In this document: in pieces, positions 56,774 through 64,000 of the stretch
How positions within the stretch are numbered: position 1 is the first letter of the stretch
Layout of the letters: the number at the start of each line of letters is the position of its first letter
NCBI RefSeq assembly: GCF_009905375.1
Contig: NC_133653.1
Coordinates: 96,584,609-96,648,608 of the forward strand
Source of the DNA: Apium graveolens
Taxonomy: Eukaryota; Streptophyta; Magnoliopsida; Apiales; Apiaceae
Length of the DNA: 64,000 nucleotides
Direction of reading: 5' to 3'
The notes under the pieces: model-generated
What the model was told of the DNA's origin: nothing
Database searches by the model: none
Seen by the model: only the letters and a program-made list of their open reading frames with translations
Made by a program: the position numbers and the translations under genes

Positions 56774-58445
56774 TGTTGGATTTTTAACGTAGCGGGGTCA
56801 TGGCAAAACACTTTTACACATACAAAATCCAAATAAAAGCATATAAATCGTGAATAAAAATTCGAGGGATCGAATCTAACCTTTTAAAATAATTCGGAGA
56901 CAACGATCAGAGATCCTTAGCAGTTGCTCCTCAAGTGTGAAGCACTCCACCGGTATCCACCAAGAAAACGATGTTAAGGAGGAGGAAGGAGGTGGAGAGA
57001 ATTGGGTTTTCCAAACTTTTTGGGTTTTCGGGTTTCGAGGTTGGAATAAAATTAGGGTCTATAATAGTGTATTTATAGGCAAAATTTTCAGCTGAAATTT
57101 TCCCATAAATATTATTATTATTATCCCATTTATTATTCTCATTAATAATTAAAACACCTTTTAATCATTAATCCTTTTTCTAAACACTTTAGAAATAATT
57201 CTCTCTCTTGATTTAATTTCTAAAAATTAAATCCTTTAATTAATAATATTAAGAACTTTTCTTAATTAATTTATAATCAATTAAATCTCATTTAATCAAT
57301 TATTAAATTTTCCAATTAATTATTTATTTCATAAATAAATAATTATTAGCCATTATTAATTAATTCCTCCACCATTAAATCATTCTCTTTTTATGGTGTG
57401 ACCCTATAGGTTCAATATTAAGCCGGTAGTAGAAATCAATAATAATAAAACTATTTTATCATTATTTATATAAATTCTCTAATTTATTAAATATGATTAA
57501 TTAATTAATCACATTTATTCTACATCGTGAGGGATATTTCTCAGCATATCGCGACTATCCGGATAATATGAATTCACTGCTTAGAATACCAAGAACCTAT
57601 TCAGTGAATAGTTACCGTACAATAAACTCCTTCTACCCTACAATGTCCCGATTAAATACAAGGCATGAATCTCGTGTCAAGCCTATCTAATTCAATCACT
57701 TGCTTACCATTTACTATGCGTAGTTCTATGCAAATTAGAAACTCCTTTCTAATTTCATTCACTCTGGCCAGAGATTCCTGAACTAGCATAAGTGGATCAG
57801 CCTTGAACATTCGCTTCCTTCACTGGAAGGGGTAGATCCTTTATTGATCATACACTATCTTCGTGTACAAATTCCTATACCCAGAAGAGCCCTAATAATT
57901 GTCCCTGGAGACTAAGAACTAAACCAAAGCATAGTTCAGTGTACACAAGATGACTATGATGACCTCAAGTCTAAGGATACTTGTACAACTATCACTATGT
58001 GAACAACTGCTGACACGTGAGTGAACTCCATCAGTTGTTCAGCTGTGCGAGTCATGTTCAGTGAACTTATTCTATAATAAGCACCTACATACTAGCTATA
58101 GTGTCACCACACAAATGTCTATGAGAACAGACATCCTTCATAATGAAGCAAGCATAGAATGTACCGATCTTTGCGGATTATTAATTACCAGTTAGTAATC
58201 CTATGACCAGGAACTATTTAAGTTTAGAGTTATCATCTTTTTAGGTCTCACTATTATGATCTCATCATAATCCATAAAAAGATTTACTCTAAACTATGGT
58301 ATATCTTATTTAAACACTTAAATAGATAGAGCCCGTAATAAAAACAAAACAAGTCTTTTATTAATATCAATGAAATCAAAACAGATTCCATAAAAATTAT
58401 TCCTAAATCCTCATACATGATTGGACTTAGGACATATTCCTTTCA
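56774..58445 (-). repeat. Complete solo LTR (1672 bp) inside E
   Basis: Minus strand TGAAAGGAATATG to ATCCAACA, flanked by ATTTC at 56769-56773 and 58446-58450 (GAAAT on the minus strand). TATA box (CTATAAATAC) near 57079-57070. There is no internal region, so it is the product of recombination between the two LTRs of a former element. Its first bases resemble those of the D LTR (TGAAAGGCATATG), which suggests a related copia family. Confidence 0.9.
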
Positions 58446-58450
58446 ATTTC

Positions 58451-59413
58451 CACGTAAACAAGAAATCATATAAGCATGTAAATGTGTCAATAAGTCAGAG
58501 AAATTAGATACAAAGTATGTCAAAAGTATTTTTCTGAACAGAATTTATGAATTAAATTTGTTCAGTTTTTCATTCTCTTTGCTTCTTTTGATCTATTATT
58601 TATTAAGTTCATATACTGAAGATATGAAGTAATAAATATTCAGTTTACTTAGAATTTTGAAAAATTCCAAGTTCAAATTAATCGAGAAGTCCGGGTATTT
58701 ATAGTGAAAGTAGATGACTTGTCGAGAACTCAAAAATAGACATTTGGAGTTGTCTATCGAGAAGTCATTTAAAGAAGCGAAGTACATGTCGAGAAGTCAT
58801 TTTAAATTACTCTTATAGAGAACTCAAACTTGACTTATCGAAATTTTAAATAAATACCCAATTTGTACAAAAAGTGGACTGAATTAATTCTAACTTTTAT
58901 TAGAATAAACTTTCCAAAAGTAATTTACCAAAATAATTTACCAATTTAAATTATTTCAGTTCTGAGTTATTGATAAGTCAAGAATTGTACCACAAGAGAA
59001 CTCTGTGAATGAACATTATTAAAGAACTCTACAAGGACTTGTCGATAAGTCATTTTAAACCTATCGAGAAGTCACTCGAGAAGTCAGTGAGTTGACTTAT
59101 CGAGGACTCACTCGAGAAGTCCTAAAATGACTTGTCGAGAAGTCAATTTATCTTATCGAGAACTCAGTTTGCTAGATACTTTTGGTTATTGTAATTCTAC
59201 CTTGTGTTAATTTTACATATAAATGATGTAAATTAACAACTAAGCAGTTTACTCAGAATTTGAAAAATTCTAAGTTAATTGAATTTGAAAAACAAGTATG
59301 TAGAGATTTCTGAAATAATTATAATTCATATTTCAGTTAATTTCCAATTTAATCAAATAAAATTTGATTTACTGGAGATTAATCTGCTGCAAAACATTAG
59401 CTGAGTTCTTGCC
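58451..59413 (-). repeat. Post-pol spacer of E with TCTCGATAAGTC motif array
   Basis: Mirror copy of 18460-19422. Motif clusters at about 58670-58830 and 59030-59170. The 63-codon ORF at 58596-58787 reads through motif DNA and is not a gene. Confidence 0.75.
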
Positions 59414-60903
59414 TTAGGATGAAGAATTGAGCATTCCAATTTCACCTACAATTCTATTGAAAGTTGCTTCATCCAAAGGTTTAGTAAAAATGTCAGCTAC
59501 TTGTTTTTCTGTTGGTACAAAAATGAGCTCAATGGTACCATTAGTAGCATGTTCTCTAATGAAATGATACCTCACATCAATGTGCTTTGTCCTAGAATGA
59601 TTTACTGGATTAGCTATTATAGATATAACACTAGTATTGTCACACATGATAGGAGTTTTGTGTAACACTAGGCCATAATCCATTAGCTGATTTCTAATCC
59701 AAAGCACTTGAGCACAACAACTCCCTGCAGCTATGTATTCAGCTTCAGCTGTAGAAGTTGATACATATTGTTGTTTCTTGTTGTACCAAGATACAAGTCT
59801 CTGTCCAAGAAATTGACAGCTTCCACATTGTACTCTTTCTGTCAACCCTTCATCCAGCAAAATCTGCATTTGTGTATCCAACAGCTTCAAAACCAGTTCC
59901 CTTAGGATACCATAATCCCAAGTTTGGAGTTCCCTTCAAATATTTGAAAATCCTCTTTACAGCCGTCAAACGTGATTCTTTTGGATTGGCTTGAAATCTT
60001 GCACATAGACATGTTACAAACATGATGTCTGGTCTACTTGCTGTTAAGTAAAGCAACGATCCAATCATCCCTCTGTAGCTTGAGATATCAACACTCTTGC
60101 CCTTTTTATCCTCATCCAACTTTATTACAGTAGACATAGGTGTAGATGCAGGTGAACAATCAACCATTCCAAACTTTTTCAAAAGATCCTTGACATATTT
60201 AGTTTGGCTGATGAAGATACCATCACTTCTTTGGCTGACTTGAAGTCCAAGGAAGTAACTCAGTTCCCCCATCATACTCATTTCATATTCACTTTGCATA
60301 AGCTTGGAGAATCTTTGGCACAACTTCTCATTAGTAGAGCCAAAGATAATATCATCCACATAGATCTGAACTAGGATCATATCTTCACCATGTTTCTTAT
60401 AGAAGAGAGTCTTGTCTATGGTTCCTCTAGTAAAACCATGCTTCAGTAAGAAATCTTACAGTGTGTCATACCAAGCTCTAGGTGCTTGCTTTAGTCCATA
60501 TAGAGCCTTGAGTAACTTATATACAAAGTTAGGAAATTTTGGATCCTCAAAGCCAGGAGGTTGTTGCACATAAACTTCCTCTTCTAACTCACCAATTAGA
60601 AAGGCACTTTTGACATCCATTTGATACACTTTGAAATTTGAGTGTGCAGCAAATGCTAAAAAAATTCTTATAGCTTCAAGTCTAGCAACAAGAGAAAAAG
60701 TTTCATCATAATCAATTCCTTCTTCTTGTGAGTAGCCTTTAGCAACCAACCTTGCTTTATTTCTGGTAACTATACCATTTTCACCCATTTTGTTCCTGAA
60801 CACCCATTTTTGTTCCAATAATGCTTCTGTTCTTTGGTGCAGGAACTAACTTCCAGACTTTGCTTCTTTCAAACTGATTCAGCTCTTCCTGCATGGCAGA
60901 TAT
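59414..60903 (-). pseudogene. pol: RT and RNase H of E
   Basis: Identical in wording to 16971-18459 of A. RT N-terminal frame 60818-60456 ends in TAA after WYDTL. Frame 60380-59850 has YVDD and ends in TGA in RNase H. Frame 59890-59414 completes RNase H. The frameshift in [11 protein letters not shown] and both stops are shared with the patch in A. A further TGA stands in the DPDW motif at about 60903. Confidence 0.85.
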
Positions 60904-61512
60904 TCAGTCAGGATCCAATAGTGCTTCATCAATTTTCTTAGGCTCTACTTGGGACATAAAATATACATGTAGGCACTCATTAGCAGTTGCACTTCTAGTC
61001 CTCACACCAGCAGTAGGATCACCAATAATTGTTTCTCTGGAGTGACTTATATCCCACTTTCTTGTGTGAGTGTGTTGACTTGTGCCTTCATTATTTTTTT
61101 CAATATTGGTGTGACTGGTAGATCCTTCTTCTCTTTCTCCCCCTGAGATTGAGCCATCAACTTCAGGTGTTTGAGATGAGCTTCCATTCTCATGATTTTC
61201 CTGTTCGGTAGATTCATTCATCATTTGTTGTGCAATACCTTCATCTTCTTCATCAGAATCACTATCAATGTTGAGGTTTTCAAATGCAAGGGCTTCAGCT
61301 TCATTGTCATCAAGACATTCCAAGCCTGGACACTTGTCATCATCAAAGGTCACATATGTGCTTTCCATGATCTTCTTTTGATCAATCACATAGACTTTGT
61401 AGGTTGTTCTTTCCAGTGAATATCCCAGTGAAATTGCTTCAAAGGCCTTTGAGTCAAATTTTCCCACATATTCAGAATTGTCTTTCAAAATGTAACACTT
61501 GCTTTCAAACAC
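60904..61512 (-). pseudogene. Integrase C-terminus and linker of E
   Basis: 202 open codons (CYILKDNSEYVGKFDSKAFEAI... to VEPKKIDEALLDPD). This linker (SSQTPEVDGSISGGEREEGS, then DISHSRETIIGDPTAGVRTRSAT) is complete here, while it is shifted in A. Confidence 0.8.
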
Positions 61513-62416
61513 ATGAAGATGCTTTATAGTAGGATTTCTCTTGGATATGATTGAGTAGGGTGACTTTCCATGTGCCTTGTTAATGAGATATCTTTTCTAT
61601 GTATAACATGCAGTGTTGATAGCCTCTTCCCAGAAACTTGTTGGCGACTTGGCATCTTACAGCATTGTTCTAGCAGCTTCAACCAATGTTCTGTTCTTTC
61701 TCTCAACTACTCCATTTTGTTGAGGTGTCCTGGCAGCTGAGAACTCTTGAACAATGCCTTTGCCTTTGCAGAATCCACTTAATGTAGCATTTCTGAATTC
61801 TGTTCCATTGTCACTTCTCAGTCTTTTCACACAATTGTAATCCTCATCCTGTTTTTCTATCTTCTTAATGTGCTCAATTATGATATGTGGAGTTTCATCT
61901 TTAGAGTTCATGAACTCTACCCAAGTGTACCTTGAGAAATCATCCACCATCACAAGTGCATATCTGTTCCTTGAAATAGATAAGACATTTACTGGGCCAA
62001 ACAAGTCCATGTGAATTAGTTGTAAGGGTGCACTAATAGAATTCACAGTTTTTGACTTGTGACTAGTTCTTTTCATCTTTCCTTTCTGACAAGCTTCACA
62101 GACTTTAACTTGAGCAAACTCCGGCTTGGGCATGTCTCTCACTAACTCCTTTTTTACTAAGTTATTAATTGCCTTGAAATTCAAGTGAGACAGCTTCTTA
62201 TCCCATAACTTGCTTTGTTCTTCTGATGCCTTGGTGTAGAAGCATCAAATACCATCCTTATTTGTTGAGTCCAAGTCTGCAACAAACAAGCTTCCTTGCC
62301 TTGCTTCTTTCAGAGCAATTTCACCAGTTTTCTTGCTGATAAAGGTGCATTCTTCTTTGTTGAATAAAACTTCAAAGCCTTTGTCTGCAAATTGGATAAC
62401 ACTGAGAAGATTCACC
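61513..62416 (-). pseudogene. Integrase finger and core of E
   Basis: Frame 62184-61657 has NFKAINNLVKKELVRDMP, the CEACQKGK half of the finger, [17 protein letters not shown] and the Glu in [15 protein letters not shown]: all three core acids are present. It ends in TAA after RTML. The stretch 61656-61513 has further stops. The HKLSH half of the finger and the segment up to 62416 are in other frames. Confidence 0.8.
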
Positions 62417-62629
62417 TCAAGACCAGCTTCTCAGTTCTGCATCATCAATGACAACAATTCCAGAAACAATCTTGCCATATCCCATTGTGAATCTTTTGAT
62501 GTTGTCTCCAAATGTCACCAATGGGCCAGCTTTCTCCTCCAACTGTAATAGCAGGGCCTTATCACCTGTCATATGTCTGGAACATCCACTGTCAATGATC
62601 CATATGACTTTCTTCACTTTTCCCTGCAC
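62417..62629 (-). pseudogene. Protease region of E
   Basis: VIWIIDSGCSRHMTGDKALLL carries the catalytic Asp, unlike the Glu in A. The frame continues through GPLVTFGDN and breaks after about 70 codons. Confidence 0.75.
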
Positions 62630-63374
62630 ACAGTGAGATTCAGGTGTGTTTAGTAACCCAAGCAGTGTTGGGTACTTTCTTCTTTTTAACTGCTTTAGCA
62701 GAAGTAGAGTGATTTGTTTCAGATAAAATAGAGTTCAATGATTGTTGTGCATTTTCCCTTTCTGATGTAGACTCAATATGTATTTCTCTTAAGTCTACTC
62801 TCAGTTTATGACAACTCTTCATCACTTTCAAGTTGCAAGGGATGCAATCAAACTTATCACAGAATGAGTAGGGATCATCTAAATCTGCTTCATTGTATTT
62901 GCAGGTTCCTTCAGTTGGCTTACTAACACTATTTTTACAAAGATGAGTTAGATGATTTGTAGAACTACATATTCCACACTTCTTTCCAGGAATGTCTACA
63001 ATATATTTCAGATTGTTGCTTTTGTTTTTCCCAATTCTTCCACTTCTATTTTTCTTCTTCTTACTTGCATCTTCAATCTTGGTTTCTATGACAGGAGTCT
63101 TGGCACTTTGGTTGTCCATGAGATTTTCTTCAGCCTTGGAAGATTGAATTGAATCTACATTCTTCTTTTCATTATCCTCATCTACAATTTCTTGCTTGAT
63201 AATCAATTTTTCTTCACTGAAGTTTACCTCACAAGTCTTAAATACTGGTGACCCAACATTTTTCAGCATTGCTGGAACATTTTCACTCTTTGTTGTTTTT
63301 TCTCTGTCACCAGTGTTTTTCTTCTTACTGTTTAAGGTATTATAATCAAGACCAATGGCAATGTTTGCACATGG
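62630..63374 (-). pseudogene. gag C-terminal extension of E, cut by element F
   Basis: The frame 63269-62640 has an acidic part (EEKLIIKQEIVDEDNEKK), a CxxC-like motif with His and Cys (KKCGICSSTNHLTHLC) and a further cluster (FCDKFDCIPCNLKVMKSCHKL). It is intact where A has a stop. At 63374 the sequence corresponding to 14510 of A is interrupted by F. Confidence 0.72.
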
Positions 63375-63985
63375 TGTTATATATATTTGATAATGTTATG
63401 GCTAATATGATTTATGTTTAGATTTCAGATCTTACTTAACAGGACAAATCAGTACTTAACCATTAATTAGTACTTATACTGGAAGTCAGGACTTAAGGAT
63501 ATCAGTACTTATATTATCAGGAGATAATCATCAGAAGTTAGATATCAGAACTTAAGTGCTGAAGGACGTTCAGATAAGGACAGTAGCTGATTAAAGGAAA
63601 GAAGATCGAGATAAACATAAGAAGAGATATGCATGAAGAAGGAGTTCCGTGAAGAATGGAATACTTGGAAGAAAAGATATCTGATTGATATATTTTAGGA
63701 AGCAGAATTATATTCCATATCAATTAGCGTTTATCTTGTAACTGTGTAGTATATAAACACAGACATAGGGTTTACACTATAAGTGTTGTAATATTCAAGA
63801 AGATTATTCATTGTAACCCTAGCAGCTCTCGTGATATTTGTTCATCACTGAGAGGTAACAGTTCCATACTGTAACAGAGTTTATTGTTTCAATAAAGTTT
63901 GTTTTCTGTTACTTAAGATATTAAAGTTGGATTTGATTGTATTATACACTGTATTCACCCCCTCTACAGTGTGTGTGACCTAACA
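63375..63985 (+). repeat. 5' LTR of a further copia element F
   Basis: 611 bp from TGTTATATATATTTG to GTGACCTAACA, followed by a primer site. CAGTACTTA / CAGGACTTA / CAGAACTTA motifs at about 63450-63560. TATA box (TATATAAAC) at 63750-63758. The element body and its 3' LTR lie outside the window, so the target duplication cannot be tested. The end sequence (CCTAACA plus tRNA-iMet site) suggests the same SIRE-like group. Confidence 0.8.
63750..63758 (+). promoter_or_regulatory. TATA box of the F LTR
   Basis: TATATAAAC about 190 bases downstream of the last CAGNACTTA motif. Confidence 0.5.
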
Positions 63986-63987
63986 AG

Positions 63988-63999
63988 TGGTATCAGAGC
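63988..63999 (+). promoter_or_regulatory. Primer-binding site of element F (tRNA-iMet)
   Basis: TGGTATCAGAGC two bases after the LTR end, at the edge of the window. Confidence 0.88.
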
Positions 64000-64000
64000 T

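Larger units (their letters stand above)
27701..63374 (-). mobile_element. E: SIRE-like Ty1/copia element of the A family, minus strand, split by C, solo LTR and F
   Basis: Its 3' LTR is 54435-54404 plus 29089-27701, its polypurine tract lies at 54449-54436, and the post-pol region and gag-pol run up to 63374, where element F interrupts gag. The 5' part is beyond the window. Order and wording match element A. It was host to three insertions (C, the solo LTR element, F). Confidence 0.88.

Noticed and set aside
58596..58787. 63-codon ORF identical at 19086-19277
   Set aside because: Identity is explained by the 2.87-kb copied patch. The ORF reads through motif DNA and has no domain.

Overview
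The window is nuclear DNA of a flowering plant, probably a eudicot. A member of the carrot family is only a guess. The evidence is the AT-rich sequence, the plant-type LTR retrotransposons primed by initiator-methionine tRNA, the TATA boxes and CT-rich leaders of plant type, and a GT-AG intron in the one host-like island. Apart from that island (about 1.45 kb, 26252-27700) the window is a stack of nested LTR retrotransposons. Names A0, A, C, D, E, F and G are mine.

Layout. Positions 1-12811 hold the 3' part of a SIRE/Maximus-like Ty1/copia element (A0). It is interrupted by a complete but mutated Ty3/gypsy chromovirus of Tekay type (G, 1499-10752, target duplication tccac at both ends). The A0 long terminal repeat (LTR) is followed directly by the primer site and gag-pol of element A (12812-26251, plus strand). 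The RT gene of A is split by a 2.87-kb patch (16971-19844), a collinear near-identical copy of part of element E at 58029-60902. Next comes the host island, with a decayed B3-domain gene fragment on the minus strand. From 27701 to 63374 lies element E (same family as A, minus strand). Its 3' LTR was split by element C (29090-54403, plus). The 3' LTR of C was split by element D (41330-53519, plus). E also carries a foreign solo LTR (56774-58445), and element F has inserted into its gag (from 63375).

D is the youngest and best preserved. Its two 1313-bp LTRs look identical, its 5-bp target duplication is perfect, its gag-pol of about 1506 codons is uninterrupted, and it has a second long ORF of 1130 codons after pol. 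A/E, C and G have many stops and frameshifts. A/E and C also carry a post-pol region with an extra ORF, as in SIRE-type elements with an 'envelope-like' ORF. I see no signal peptide or membrane span in the D protein.

The most unusual feature is at the level of promoters. Each copia family has its own short inverted motif, repeated in two places: in the LTR upstream of the TATA box, and in the non-coding spacer between pol and the extra ORF. The spacer of D and of A/E ends in a second TATA box; C has only a CT-rich leader. The motifs are GGTATGACAAT arms (D), TCTCGATAAGTC (A/E), CGACGGATGA (C, also present in A/E LTRs) and CAGTACTTA (F, LTR only in view). This suggests two promoters per element under one family-specific control sequence. 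A 115-bp block of this motif DNA in the A LTR also occurs, in antisense, inside the second ORF of C.
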